A stretch of 64,000 nt of DNA, from NCBI RefSeq assembly GCF_011759605.1, contig NZ_JAAOYX010000003.1, positions 172,008-236,007 of the forward strand, written 5' to 3'. Each line of letters begins with the position of its first letter. Within the stretch, counting starts at the first letter, position 1. Both the position numbers and the translations under genes were made by a program. Under the pieces are notes generated by a model. That model was not told the origin of the DNA and ran no database searches. It saw nothing but the letters and a program-made list of their open reading frames with translations. This stretch comes from Luteibacter sp. SG786 (GTDB lineage: Bacteria > Pseudomonadota > Gammaproteobacteria > Xanthomonadales > Rhodanobacteraceae). Below, one piece after another: positions 9,039 to 20,377 of this stretch.

Positions 9039-10847
9039 ATGGACGGTCATCATTTTCTCGAGACGGCGGTCGTCTTCCTTCTGGCGACGGTGATCGCCGT
9101 ACCGCTGACCAAGCGCTTTCGCCTGGGCGCCGTTCTCGGCTACCTGCTCGCAGGCGTGGTCATCGGTCCGTCGGTGCTGGGCCTGGTGAGCGATACGGAA
9201 GGCGTCGCGACGATTTCCGATTTCGGCGTCGTGCTGATGCTCTTCGTCATCGGACTCGAACTCTCCCCATCGCGGTTGTGGGTGATGCGCCGCGCGGTGT
9301 TCGGAACCGGCAGCCTGCAGGTGCTCGCCTGTTCGGCGGCCCTCGGTGCGATCGGCTATTTCCTGTTCGGCCTTACCTGGAAGGCCGCGGTGATCGTCGG
9401 CGGCAGCCTTGCGCTGTCGTCCACGGCGTTCGGCCTGCAGATCCTGGCCGAGCGCAAGGAAGCCGGCACCGTCTACGGCCGCCAGGCCTTCGCCATCCTC
9501 CTCTTCCAGGACCTCGCGGCCATTCCGCTGATCGCGGCAGTGCCGCTGCTGGGCGGGGCCATCGCTCGGGACGCCCATGCGCCCGACCTCATGAGCGTGG
9601 TGCGGGTGGTCGGCACGATCCTCGCCGTGATCGTGGGCGGTCGACTGCTGCTGCGCCACGTGTTCCGTTTCGTCGCGCGCGCGAAGAGCACCGAAGTGTT
9701 CACGGCCACCGCTTTGCTGGTGGTCATGGGCACCGCGTGGCTGATGGAGCTGGCAGGCATCTCCACGACGCTGGGAGCCTTCCTCGCCGGCCTGCTGCTG
9801 GCGGATTCGGAATACCGGCACGAACTCGAGTCGAACATCGAGCCCTTCAAGGGGCTGCTGCTGGGTCTGTTCTTCATCAGCGTGGGCATGTCGGTCGATC
9901 TGGCCATGCTGGTCGACAAACCGCTGCTGGTACTCGGCATGGTCGCCCTGTTGATGGTGGTGAAGGCCGTCCTGATCATGCCGTTGGGGCGGCTGGTGGG
10001 TGCCTTGACCACGGCCGACTCCGTACGCCTGGCGGCCGTGCTCGCCTGCGGCGGCGAATTCGCGTTCGTCATCCTCAACCTGGCCCAGCAGGGTCGCGTC
10101 ATCGACGACGCCCAGCGCGGGCTGATGGTGATGGCCATCTCGCTGTCCATGGCGCTCACGCCGCTGCTCGTGCTGGTGGCGTCGCGCATGGTCACCGAGC
10201 GCGTGCGCAAGCCCGACCGCGAGTTCGACAACATCGAGGCCGACACGCCGCGCGTCATCATTGCCGGCTTCGGCCGCATGGGCCAGATCGTCGCGCGCAT
10301 CCTGCGCGCCCAGGGCATCCAGTTCGTGGCGCTGGAAAGTTCGGTGGAACAGGTGGAAACCTCGCGCCGGTTCGGCGGCACGTCGCTTTTCTTCGGCGAT
10401 CCGGCGCGGCCCGAAATGCTGCGCGCCGCGCAGGCGGACAAGGCCGAGGTCTTCGTCATCGCGACGGACGATCCCGAAGCGAACCTGCGCACGGCGAGGC
10501 TGGTACGCAGGCAGTACCCGCACCTCAAGATCGTTGCCCGCGCGCGCAACCGTCAGCACGTGTTCCGCCTGATGGACATCGGCGTCGAGGACCCGGTGCG
10601 CGAAACCTTCTATTCCAGCCTGGAGATGACGCGCCACGTGCTCGAGTCGCTGGGCATGAGCGCGGAAGTGGCGCAAAGCCGCCTGGAACGTTTCCGCAGG
10701 CACGACGACCAGGTGCTTCGCGCGCAATACCTCGTCTACGACGACGAAACGGCACTCGTGCAGACCACGAAGGAAGCGCTGCACGATCTGCAACAGCTCT
10801 TCGAGGCGGACGCGGTCGAAGAGCGGGTGCGCGAAGAGGGAAGCTGA
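9039..10847 (+). CDS. CPA2-family cation:proton antiporter (KefB/KefC-like)
   Basis: An inner-membrane protein of 602 residues with about 12 hydrophobic segments over residues 1-390, including the characteristic FVIGLELSPSRLW and TLGAFLAGLLLADSEYRHEL stretches. It ends with a cytoplasmic RCK/TrkA-N domain whose nucleotide-binding glycine motif IIAGFGRMGQI starts near residue 406. This is the architecture of glutathione-gated K+ efflux systems. Whether it is gated by glutathione adducts here is not known. A GGGGAG ribosome site precedes the ATG and a CATAAT hexamer near 9008 is a plausible -10. Its stop directly abuts the stop of the convergent ankyrin gene. Confidence 0.88.
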   Translation: MDGHHFLETAVVFLLATVIAVPLTKRFRLGAVLGYLLAGVVIGPSVLGLVSDTEGVATISDFGVVLMLFVIGLELSPSRLWVMRRAVFGTGSLQVLACSAALGAIGYFLFGLTWKAAVIVGGSLALSSTAFGLQILAERKEAGTVYGRQAFAILLFQDLAAIPLIAAVPLLGGAIARDAHAPDLMSVVRVVGTILAVIVGGRLLLRHVFRFVARAKSTEVFTATALLVVMGTAWLMELAGISTTLGAFLAGLLLADSEYRHELESNIEPFKGLLLGLFFISVGMSVDLAMLVDKPLLVLGMVALLMVVKAVLIMPLGRLVGALTTADSVRLAAVLACGGEFAFVILNLAQQGRVIDDAQRGLMVMAISLSMALTPLLVLVASRMVTERVRKPDREFDNIEADTPRVIIAGFGRMGQIVARILRAQGIQFVALESSVEQVETSRRFGGTSLFFGDPARPEMLRAAQADKAEVFVIATDDPEANLRTARLVRRQYPHLKIVARARNRQHVFRLMDIGVEDPVRETFYSSLEMTRHVLESLGMSAEVAQSRLERFRRHDDQVLRAQYLVYDDETALVQTTKEALHDLQQLFEADAVEERVREEGS

Positions 10848-13800
10848 TCAGTCGGGCTGTGCGGGCTGCCGCAGTGTCTGCCTGACGCTGGGAATGGCGC
10901 CGATGCGCGTGCCCAGTTCGTGCGCAATGTCCACGTAACCGAGGTGCCGAGCCACGTCGCCTGCCGTGCGGCCGAATGCATCGGCGGCATTGCGGTTGGC
11001 GCCGCGGTTCAACAGCACGCGCGCCGGCGGCAGTAGCGCGTGCATCGCACACGCATGAAGCGCGCTGACACCGCGATGGTCGGCGTGCTCCAGCTTCGCG
11101 CCGGCGTCGAGCAGCACCGGCACGAGCGCGCCCAGATGGGTGGGGTCCGCTTGGGTGCCGGGGCGCATGTGTGCCCCGAGGAGAATGAGCAAGGGCGTCA
11201 CGCCCTCCTTGTCGGGCTTGTTCACGTCCGCGCCCTTGCCGATCAGGGCGTCGAGCAGGCGCCGCGCGCGCAGGCTGTCGCTGCCGCCGAAGCAGTACTG
11301 CGCGGCTGCGTGCAGGGCGGTATGCCCGTGCGCGTCCTGCGCGCTCACGTCGGCACCGGCACCCAGAAGGAGGTCGGCGATGTCGGGATATCCGAGCGTG
11401 GCGGCGATCATCAGTGCCGTGGCGTCGCCGGGGAGACGCTGATCCACGGCGACGCCCCGATCGATCAGGAGCGACACCACGTTGTCGCGGCGTGCGTTCA
11501 CCGCCGCGGCGAGGGCCGTGACGCCTGACGCCGCGCTGGCCGCGGAATCGGCGCCCGCCACCAGAAGGCGCTCCGCCACGTCCCGGTGGCCGGCACCGGC
11601 CGCGCGGAGCAGTGCGGTGGCACCCTGGCTGTCGCGCGTATCCACGGCGAAGCCCAGTTCGAGCAGACGCTCGACGGCCTGGAGGTCACCCGCGGCAGCG
11701 GCGGAGGGAAGATCGTCCGCCCGCAGCGCGCGCCGCGGCAGTGGCCACGTGGACCAGCTCAGCCAGCGCTCCACGTCGCCATGCCCGATGCCCAGTCCGT
11801 ACGGTGTTTCGCCGTTGATGTCGGCGGCCTCGGGATCGGCGCCGTGGGCCACCAGCTGGCGCACGAGCGGAAGGCTGTCGCCACCCTGTTCCAGCGCCGC
11901 ATGCAGCGGTGTGCGACCGCTGGCGTCGCGAACGTTGGGGTCGAGCCCCCGCGCCAGCAGCGCGGCGAGCAGGCCGGCTCGCCCTGTGGCGGCAGCCATG
12001 TGCAACGGCGTGCGCCCACGTGCGTCGGCACCGAACGGGTCCGCGCCCGCCTCGAGCATCGCCAGCGTCAGCCTCTCGTCGGTGTCTTCCAGACGGCAGA
12101 TGGCGTGGCCCAGCAGCCCCGCGCCGGCCGGGCTGGCGCCGGCCCGCATGAGCTGGAGCAACGCGTCGGCGGAGTGCGGCAACTGCGGAAGCAGGGCGTC
12201 GAACAGGCGGCGGCCGAGTACCCCTTCGTCGTCCGCCGGCGGGGCGAGGCGCGCTTCCGCGGGAAGGCCGTGATCCAGCAGCCATGCCCGCGCGGCGTCG
12301 AAGCCGGTACCGGCAAGGTCCACATACAAAGCCGCCAGCGCATGCGCAGGCCACTCCCGCGCCTTGGCGGCGAAGGTGGACGCGACCGCCCAATGGCCGA
12401 AGCGCAGCGCATCGTAGAGGTGCGGCGGCGAGTCCGCACCGGCTTCGGGTACGACCGATTCGCTCAGCGAACTCGGCAGCGGTGTTTCCGGGTCGAGCAG
12501 CGCGACGAAATCCCAGCGGCCCATGGCCGCGGCATGGTCGAGTGCGCTGCGGCCGTCCGCGGCGGGTTCCTTCGGCTGCGCGCCGAGGGTCAGCAGGGCG
12601 CGGACGGTGGCCGCCTGGGCTCGGGGCGACTGGCAGGCGAGCGTGAGGGCGTCGCGGCCATGGCCGTCGCGTGGCGAGGCATCGGCATTCGCGTCGGCGA
12701 GCATCTGGACGATGCCATGCGCCCCGGCGCGGGCTGCCTCCATGAGCGGCGTGGTGCCGTTCTTGTCCGCGAGGTTGGGATTCGCATGGGCCTGAAGGAG
12801 AACGCGTGCGATTTGCTCGTGTCCTTCGGCCGCCGCGGTCAGCAGCGCGGTGCGGCCATCGGCATCGGTCGCATTCACGGGTGCCTTGTAGCGCAGCAGC
12901 AGCTTGGCGCCCTCGCTGTCGTCGTCCGGAATGCCGGCCGCGGCGACCAGCGCCGGTTCACCACCCACCGGCGCGGGCTTGGCGCCGTGATCCAGGAGGA
13001 AGCGGGCCAGCGTCCAGTTTGCGGCGCGGCACGCGATCACGAGCGGGGTATCGCCAGCATGGTTCACGGCATCCACGGGCGCTCCGGCATCCAGGAGCAT
13101 GGCAGCCACCGTCGGCTCCGCACTGAGCGCCGCACCGTGCAGGGGCGTGTTGCCTTCGGGGTCGGCGCCCGCGGGGTTGGCACCGTTGGCGAGCAGGGTG
13201 AGCACGGCTTCCGGGCGGCCGTGCCAGCTGTCGCGGCTGGCCGCGAGCAGGGCCGTCATGCCGTTATGCGCGCGGTTCACCTGGGCGCCCTTGCCGATCA
13301 GTGCACGGAGCAGCCGCGTATCCGGCGACAGGGCCGCAAGCGTGAGCACGGGACGCTGGTCGCGGTCGCCCGGCTCCGCGCCCGTTTCGGGATCGGCACC
13401 CGCTTCGACCAGCGCGACCGCCCGGGCGATGTCGCCGGCGCGCGTGGCCGCCAGCAGGGAGCGCTCGCGCACGCCGGGCTGGCTTTCCTCGCTGGCGAGC
13501 ACGGGGATGGGTGGGCGCACGGTCTCGGCAGGGGTGGCCGCTGTGCTCTCACGCGGTTCGGCCCGCGACGCGCGGATGTGTTCGCGGCGATCGCAGAGCA
13601 GGGCGCGCAAGGTACGGTTGGCGATGAGCATGCAGCCGAGCGGCAGCAGCACCAGCCCGTAGATGCCCAGTGCCGCGATGCGCATCTCCGGCGGCAGCAC
13701 GCCATAGAGTCCGGACAGCGCCACGGCGCTGAAGGCCAGGACGAGCAGGGCGAACGAGGCGGGGAGGAAATGGGAGAAGAACCGCTCCTCGGCGGACAGG

Positions 13801-14276
13801 TGCCGGCCGAACGTGATCGAGCGGGCCATGGCAGTGAATATCCATGAGCCGTCGCCGCTGCTTTCGGGGTAGGCGTCGTCCCAGACGAACACCAGCCCGA
13901 ACGCCGGCCACACCCGCCACAGGGCGGCGAGGGCGACCACGAGCGTGGCGGCGAGAAGCAGGGCGGCCCCCAGGCTTGGTGCCTGGGTGAGCTTGAGCAG
14001 CGGCCAGGCGACGAGTACGAAAACGACGAAGGTGTAGGCCGTGAACATCACCAGGTGCGCCGATCCGCGTCGCAACACCGTGCGCAGGTAGCTCGTTTCC
14101 GGGTCGAAACCGATGGCGTGGCATACCGCGCCCATCGCCAGGGCGTTCGCCAGGAGCAGCGGAATGAGGGCGAGCGGCGACGCCGTCAGGCCCGCACAGG
14201 CGACCGCGGCGAGAGCAGGAAGGAACCAGGGCAGCGCCTTGATCAGCGGCGGGCGACGACGTTTGGAATTGGCCAT
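10848..14276 (-). CDS. Large membrane-anchored ankyrin-repeat protein
   Basis: A 1142-residue protein in two parts. Residues 1 to about 240 hold several hydrophobic membrane segments. From about 280 to the C-terminus there are many tandem ankyrin repeats, recognisable by recurring G.TPLH.AA...G....ARLLL.AGA patterns (for example GRTPLHMAAATGRAGLLAALL and GHTALHAAAQYC). A short Thr/Pro-rich linker separates the parts. The repeats should form a protein-binding solenoid, probably in the cytoplasm. The partner and function are unknown. It follows ycgL on the same strand with a 90-bp gap. Confidence 0.8.
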   Translation of the reverse strand: MANSKRRRPPLIKALPWFLPALAAVACAGLTASPLALIPLLLANALAMGAVCHAIGFDPETSYLRTVLRRGSAHLVMFTAYTFVVFVLVAWPLLKLTQAPSLGAALLLAATLVVALAALWRVWPAFGLVFVWDDAYPESSGDGSWIFTAMARSITFGRHLSAEERFFSHFLPASFALLVLAFSAVALSGLYGVLPPEMRIAALGIYGLVLLPLGCMLIANRTLRALLCDRREHIRASRAEPRESTAATPAETVRPPIPVLASEESQPGVRERSLLAATRAGDIARAVALVEAGADPETGAEPGDRDQRPVLTLAALSPDTRLLRALIGKGAQVNRAHNGMTALLAASRDSWHGRPEAVLTLLANGANPAGADPEGNTPLHGAALSAEPTVAAMLLDAGAPVDAVNHAGDTPLVIACRAANWTLARFLLDHGAKPAPVGGEPALVAAAGIPDDDSEGAKLLLRYKAPVNATDADGRTALLTAAAEGHEQIARVLLQAHANPNLADKNGTTPLMEAARAGAHGIVQMLADANADASPRDGHGRDALTLACQSPRAQAATVRALLTLGAQPKEPAADGRSALDHAAAMGRWDFVALLDPETPLPSSLSESVVPEAGADSPPHLYDALRFGHWAVASTFAAKAREWPAHALAALYVDLAGTGFDAARAWLLDHGLPAEARLAPPADDEGVLGRRLFDALLPQLPHSADALLQLMRAGASPAGAGLLGHAICRLEDTDERLTLAMLEAGADPFGADARGRTPLHMAAATGRAGLLAALLARGLDPNVRDASGRTPLHAALEQGGDSLPLVRQLVAHGADPEAADINGETPYGLGIGHGDVERWLSWSTWPLPRRALRADDLPSAAAAGDLQAVERLLELGFAVDTRDSQGATALLRAAGAGHRDVAERLLVAGADSAASAASGVTALAAAVNARRDNVVSLLIDRGVAVDQRLPGDATALMIAATLGYPDIADLLLGAGADVSAQDAHGHTALHAAAQYCFGGSDSLRARRLLDALIGKGADVNKPDKEGVTPLLILLGAHMRPGTQADPTHLGALVPVLLDAGAKLEHADHRGVSALHACAMHALLPPARVLLNRGANRNAADAFGRTAGDVARHLGYVDIAHELGTRIGAIPSVRQTLRQPAQPD

Positions 14277-14366
14277 GCGCGCGAGTATACGGAGCCGTTC
14301 CGCCCTACGCGGTAACGCGACGTTAACCCGGGTTGCACGTTTCCCGCATGGGCAGAGCCAGCGGGG

Positions 14367-14669
14367 TCATGCGCGTACCAGTGTTTCGTCGGGATCGATC
14401 TCGCGATTGTGGTTCGGCTGGTTGCACACGCTCAGCGTTTCGTTGGGAGGTGTCTGCATGTGCCAGCCCTGGGCAGCGAGGTTGGCGAGAACACGCTCCG
14501 TGTCGTCGTGGGGCAGCTTGCGCTGGGGTGTCAATTCCACTTCGAGGACGAAGTGCAATTCGCCCAGCAGGAGCACGAGCGGTTCGGGAAGAAGGTCGAA
14601 ACCGTCGCGGCGGACGAGCCAGACGTAGGTGTCCGGTTTGCGCTGACTGGCGTAGACGAAGCAGTGCAT
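14367..14669 (-). CDS. ycgL: YcgL-domain protein
   Basis: A 100-residue protein matching the YcgL family: an N-terminal CFVYASQRKPDTYVWL strand, then LLPEPLVLLLGELHFVLEVEL and AAQGWHMQTPP, parallel to the E. coli protein. The molecular role of this family is not established. The ATG at 14669 is chosen because family members start close to this Cys-Phe motif; a further in-frame ATG lies 14 codons upstream. It is divergent from the FadL-type gene. Confidence 0.78.
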   Translation of the reverse strand: MHCFVYASQRKPDTYVWLVRRDGFDLLPEPLVLLLGELHFVLEVELTPQRKLPHDDTERVLANLAAQGWHMQTPPNETLSVCNQPNHNREIDPDETLVRA

Positions 14670-14831
14670 GACGGCAGGTCTCGCTGGCGGGCGGGCTTTA
14701 CACCCTAGCAAATGCCGGTCGCGAACGGGGCGGCGCAGGAGTCGCCCGTTTCACCTTTGTTGCACCGAGACTTGCAAAACGGTCGTCAACTCGTCCAGAG
14801 TGCAAACCCAGAATGTTAAACGCGCGTATGA

Positions 14832-14847
14832 AAACGGGAAAGTTTCC
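14832..14847. promoter_or_regulatory. Candidate operator upstream of the FadL-type gene
   Basis: AAACGGGAAAGTTT (14832-14845) has AAAC/GTTT ends and contains the overlapping dyad GGAAAGTTTCC (14837-14847). It lies about 60 bp upstream of the porin start. The end sequences recall fatty-acid regulators of the PsrA type, but the spacer is longer than the published consensus as I remember it. Treat as a weak candidate. Confidence 0.25.
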
Positions 14848-14906
14848 GCTTTCGGCCGCGTATTCCATCGCCCCCGAGCAGTAACGAAAAGCAGGAGCCG
14901 AACCCG

Positions 14907-16334
14907 ATGCAGAAGCTGAACCTCCATACCCGTCCGTTGGCCATTGCCGCCCTCTCGCTGGCCATCGCCGGTGCCCTGGTGGCTCCCCAGGCTGCCCAGG
15001 CCAGCGCCTTCCAGCTGAAGGAAAACAGCGCCAAGGCCCTCGGCCGCGCTTTCGCCGGCTCCGCCGCGGCGGGCGACGACGCCTCCGTGATCGTCAACAA
15101 CCCGGCCGCGATGTCGATGCTCCAGGGCAACGTGTTCCAGGCCGACGTCACCGGCATCAACTTCAGCACCAAGTTCCACGGCACGGCCACCGACGCGCAG
15201 GGCCGCCCCATCAGCGGCGGCAACGGCGGCGACGCCGGCACCACCATTCCCGTCCCGGCGCTGTACTTCGCGTCGAAGGTCGGCGACCGCTGGCACATCG
15301 GTCTGGGCCTCACCGCTCCGTTCGGCTTCAAGACCGAATACGACTCCGACTGGAAGGGCCGCTACAACGCCATCAAGTCCGACTTCAAGTCGTTCGACGC
15401 CACCCTCTCGGCTTCGTTCGACGTGACGGACGATTTCTCCCTCGGCGTCAGCGCCATCGCGCAGAAGACCAGCGCGGAACTTACCAGCGCCATCAACTAC
15501 AACACCGTCGGTCTCGGCCTGATCCAGCGCGCCGCTGCCGCTGGCCAGCTCCCGCCCGCCACCGCCCGCGCGCTTGCCGCGCAGTACGCCGCCGTGGTGC
15601 CGCCGGGTAGCGACGGCTACGCCAAGATCAAGGGCGACGACTGGGCCTACGGCTGGCAGGTCGGCGGTCTGTGGAAGCTGACCCAGAACGACCGCATCGC
15701 GCTCAACTACCGCAGCAAGATCAAGCACACGCTCGAAGGCACCGGCAACTTCACCATGCCGACCAACGTCACCGCCGTGCTGTCGAATCCTGCCGTGGGC
15801 GCCCTGCTCGGTAGCGGCCAGCCGCCGTTCACCCATACCGACGGTACCGCGGGCTTCACCACGCCGGCCATCGCCACCGCCAGCTTCTGGCACCAGGACC
15901 AGAAGTTCGGCCTGGGCTTCGACCTGTCGTGGACGAAGTGGGATTCCTTCCAGGACCTCACGGTCAATTACTCGAACCCGAATCAGCCGCCGACCACCGA
16001 GCACTACGGCTGGCGTAACACCTGGTTCGCGTCGGTCGGTGGCGAGTACTACGTCAACGACAAGCTGACCCTGCGCGGCGGTGTGGCTATCGACACCACC
16101 CCGACCTACGACGATACGCGTTCGCCGCGCGTGCCCGACTCGACCCGTAAGTGGCTTGCCTTCGGTATCGGCTACAAGGCCACCGACCGCTTCGAGATCA
16201 ACGCCGGCTATGCCCATATCTTCGTGAACAACGCGCACATCGCGGGCGTCACCGACGGTACGGGCGACCGCCTGGCCGGTGCCAGCGACGACAAGGGCAA
16301 CCTGCTCAGCGTGTCGGCCAAGTACCAGTTCTGA
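14907..16334 (+). CDS. Outer-membrane transport protein, FadL/TodX family
   Basis: A 475-residue beta-barrel porin for hydrophobic substrates such as long-chain fatty acids. A signal peptide covers about residues 1-33 (cleavage after PQAAQA). The mature N-terminus SAFQLKENSAKALGRAFAGS and the NNPAAMSML hatch motif are diagnostic of FadL. The protein ends in aromatic F (KYQF), the usual outer-membrane insertion signal. AGGAG precedes the ATG. A strong terminator follows 25 bases after the stop, so it is monocistronic. Confidence 0.9.
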   Translation: MQKLNLHTRPLAIAALSLAIAGALVAPQAAQASAFQLKENSAKALGRAFAGSAAAGDDASVIVNNPAAMSMLQGNVFQADVTGINFSTKFHGTATDAQGRPISGGNGGDAGTTIPVPALYFASKVGDRWHIGLGLTAPFGFKTEYDSDWKGRYNAIKSDFKSFDATLSASFDVTDDFSLGVSAIAQKTSAELTSAINYNTVGLGLIQRAAAAGQLPPATARALAAQYAAVVPPGSDGYAKIKGDDWAYGWQVGGLWKLTQNDRIALNYRSKIKHTLEGTGNFTMPTNVTAVLSNPAVGALLGSGQPPFTHTDGTAGFTTPAIATASFWHQDQKFGLGFDLSWTKWDSFQDLTVNYSNPNQPPTTEHYGWRNTWFASVGGEYYVNDKLTLRGGVAIDTTPTYDDTRSPRVPDSTRKWLAFGIGYKATDRFEINAGYAHIFVNNAHIAGVTDGTGDRLAGASDDKGNLLSVSAKYQF

Positions 16335-16359
16335 TCGCTTCACCGATCGGCTGACGGCC

Positions 16360-16393
16360 AAAAAAAACCTCCCCGGCAACGGGGAGGTTTTTT
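16360..16393 (+). terminator. Rho-independent terminator of the FadL-type gene
   Basis: The 7-bp stem CCTCCCC/GGGGAGG (16368-16374, 16381-16387) with a GGCAAC loop is flanked by an A-run on the left and a T-run on the right. It would therefore work in both directions. Confidence 0.93.
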
Positions 16394-16400
16394 GTTGGCC

Positions 16401-16477
16401 TGTAGGAGCCGCGATAGCGGCGAGGGCAATCCTGCCGTCGATCGCAAGGGTTTCTCGCCGCTGTAGCGGCTCCTACA
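16401..16477. repeat. GTAG-type REP pair (inverted)
   Basis: A 24-base element starting TGTAGGAGCCGCGATAGC (16401-16424) is repeated in inverted orientation at 16454-16477 with two mismatches and a 29-bp spacer. Each half is itself a small GC-rich hairpin. The GTAGGAGC head is the mark of REP elements associated with RAYT transposases, like the SMAG repeats of Stenotrophomonas. It lies between the FadL and glutamate-cysteine ligase 3' ends. A second, diverged pair follows ung. Confidence 0.85.
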
Positions 16478-16492
16478 GATGCAGCACGTGCT

Positions 16493-17863
16493 TCAGTACG
16501 CGTATTCGCGGAACACCGGATCGACGCTGCCATTCCACTTGCCGTGGAACAGTTCAAGCTTCACGTCGGCCTGCGTCTTGCCGGAGATCGCGATCTCCAT
16601 CAGTGGCTCGAGGTAGATCGACTCGTCCGCGCCGCGATTGCCCTGACGGTTGCGACGCTTCAGTCCGGCTTGCGCGATCTTCAGCGCTTCGAGCGACAGA
16701 TCGCGAACCGTGTGGTTCCGGAAACGCAGGTCCAGCGCTTCCTTCGGTACGCCGTCGCGCAGCGCGTGGCGTTCTTCGCGGCTGAAGTCCTTTACCAGGT
16801 CCCAGGCGGCGTCGAGCGCGGTGTCGTCGTACAGCAGGCCCACCCAGAATGCGGGCAACGCACACAACGAATTCCATGTGCTGGTATCCGCGCCGCGCAT
16901 CTCCAGATACTGCTTCAGGCGAACTTCCGGGAACGCGGTGGTGAGATGGTCGGCCCAGTCGGTCAGGGAGGGCTTCACGCCCGGCAACGCGGGCAGTTCG
17001 CCGCGCATGAACTTCTTGAAGTCCTGGCCGGAAAGATCGACGTACTTGCCGTCGCGATAGCTGAAATACATCGGCACGTCGAGGATGTAATCCACGTAGC
17101 GCTCGTAACCGAAGCCATCGTCGAACACGAAGTCGAGCATGCCGGTGCGGTCGGCGTCGGTGTCGGTCCATACGTGCGAGCGATACGACTTGTAACCGTT
17201 CGGCTTGCCTTCGGTGAAAGGCGAGTTGGCGAACAGCGCTGTGGCGATGGGCTGCAGCGCGAGACCCACACGGAACTTCTTCACCATGTCGGCCTCGCTC
17301 GAGTAATCGAGGTTGACCTGCACGGTGCAGGTGCGCGTCATCATGTCCAGGCCAAGCGAGCCGACCTTGGGCATGTACTCGCGCATGATCTTGTAGCGGC
17401 CCTTTGGCATCCATGGCATCTGGTCGCGACGCCACTTCGGCTGGAAGCCCATGCCGAGGAAGCCGATGCCGAGTTCCTCGGCCACCGAACGCACCTCCTT
17501 CAGGTGGTTGGTGACTTCGTCGCAGGTCTCGTGGATCGTCTCCAGGGGCGCACCGGACAGTTCGAGTTGGCCGGCGGGTTCGAGCGTGATGTTCGCCTTG
17601 CCCTTCGTCAGAGCGACCGGCGTGTCACCTTCCCGGGCAATGTCCCAGTCGTAGCGTGACGCCAGGCCTTCGAGAATGGCGCGGATACCCGGACGGTCGC
17701 CGTCGAACGGCGGGGGCGTGAGGTCGTCGGTGTAGAACCCGAACTTCTCGTGCTCCGTGCCGATGCGCCAGTCCTCACGCGGTTTCTCGCCCTTGGCGAG
17801 ATAGGCGGCCAGATCGTGGCGGTCGCCAATGGGCGTGTTCTTCGCGGCGCTGGGGATGGACAC
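16493..17863 (-). CDS. gshA: Glutamate-cysteine ligase (plant-type)
   Basis: This enzyme joins glutamate and cysteine with ATP, the first and rate-limiting step of glutathione synthesis. The 456-residue sequence belongs to the plant/alphaproteobacterial/xanthomonad class rather than the E. coli class. The [10 protein letters not shown] motif near the N-terminus and [20 protein letters not shown] in the middle are typical. I choose a GTG start at 17863 because AAGGAAAG lies just upstream and homology begins there; the frame remains open for 79 further codons but that part is not protein-like. The C-terminus ends ...VFREYAY. It is downstream of rho on the same strand but separated by a terminator. 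Confidence 0.88.
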   Translation of the reverse strand: MSIPSAAKNTPIGDRHDLAAYLAKGEKPREDWRIGTEHEKFGFYTDDLTPPPFDGDRPGIRAILEGLASRYDWDIAREGDTPVALTKGKANITLEPAGQLELSGAPLETIHETCDEVTNHLKEVRSVAEELGIGFLGMGFQPKWRRDQMPWMPKGRYKIMREYMPKVGSLGLDMMTRTCTVQVNLDYSSEADMVKKFRVGLALQPIATALFANSPFTEGKPNGYKSYRSHVWTDTDADRTGMLDFVFDDGFGYERYVDYILDVPMYFSYRDGKYVDLSGQDFKKFMRGELPALPGVKPSLTDWADHLTTAFPEVRLKQYLEMRGADTSTWNSLCALPAFWVGLLYDDTALDAAWDLVKDFSREERHALRDGVPKEALDLRFRNHTVRDLSLEALKIAQAGLKRRNRQGNRGADESIYLEPLMEIAISGKTQADVKLELFHGKWNGSVDPVFREYAY

Positions 17864-18082
17864 GGACTTTCCTTGACGTAGGGCTGACGGCCGGTAGCCG
17901 GTGGACATGGGGGCGGCTGACAGCAAGCAAAAGGTGCCTGCGCGCGGAGCGTAGCATCGCAGGTCGGTGCCGTCTCCAAAGTGTCCTCCGCCGCCGTGCG
18001 GGTTCAGCAATGCGCGATCCCGACCCCGAGGCATGCCCGCAATCGACCGTGGATTCGTCCACTTCGGGGCATCCGGCGAACC

Positions 18083-18112
18083 AAAAAAGAAGCCGCCCAT
18101 GCGGGCGGCTTC
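18083..18112 (-). terminator. Rho-independent terminator after rho
   Basis: On the minus strand the hairpin GAAGCCGCCC/GGGCGGCTTC (18089-18112) is followed by six T residues (18083-18088). It starts 22 bases after the rho stop codon and separates rho from gshA. Confidence 0.92.
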
Positions 18113-18134
18113 GTGACGCGTCCGTGAGAGCGGA

Positions 18135-19901
<1,767 letters not shown>

Positions 19902-20050
19902 GGGCAAACCTCACGGGGCGCCGTTGGAAGAAGAAGGGGAGAGGGTTCGCGGCAGGGGGACAAGCGGTGTCCCGGCGAACGCTTAGAGCCTAGCATCGCG
20001 TGAGGCGCTGCGTAAAGCGCCCCACGCGGCGGCGGGATGACTCGGGACGA

Positions 20051-20377
20051 TCAGATCGTCTTTTCGATGAACTGGCTGAGCTGGGCCTTGCCGACGGCGC
20101 CTATCTGAGTGCCGGCGACCTTGCCGTCCTTGAAGATCATCAGGGTCGGAATGCCGCGAATGCCGTACTGGCGCGGCGTCTGCTGGTTTTCGTCGATGTT
20201 GATCTTCACGACCTTCAGCTTGCCTTCGTACTCGCCCGCCAGCTGGTCGAGCACCGGTGCGATCGACTTGCAGGGACCGCACCACTCCGCCCAGAAGTCG
20301 AGCAGCACCGGGGTGTCGGATTCGAGCACTTCCTGCTGGAATGCAGCGTCGCTCGTATGGGTGATCTTGTCGCTCAC
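20051..20377 (-). CDS. trxA: Thioredoxin 1
   Basis: A 108-residue thioredoxin, the general cytoplasmic dithiol reductant. The active site [14 protein letters not shown] and the cis-proline loop [11 protein letters not shown] are intact. The GTG start at 20377 ([10 protein letters not shown]) is preceded by GGAG at proper spacing and gives the family-typical length. trxA lies upstream of rho with a 149-bp gap and is divergent from rhlB; the same order occurs in E. coli. Confidence 0.94.
   Translation of the reverse strand: MSDKITHTSDAAFQQEVLESDTPVLLDFWAEWCGPCKSIAPVLDQLAGEYEGKLKVVKINIDENQQTPRQYGIRGIPTLMIFKDGKVAGTQIGAVGKAQLSQFIEKTI

Noticed and set aside
11586..13847. 753-codon open frame on the plus strand across the ankyrin gene
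   Set aside because: Antisense to a well-supported ankyrin-repeat protein; long antisense frames are expected at this GC content.
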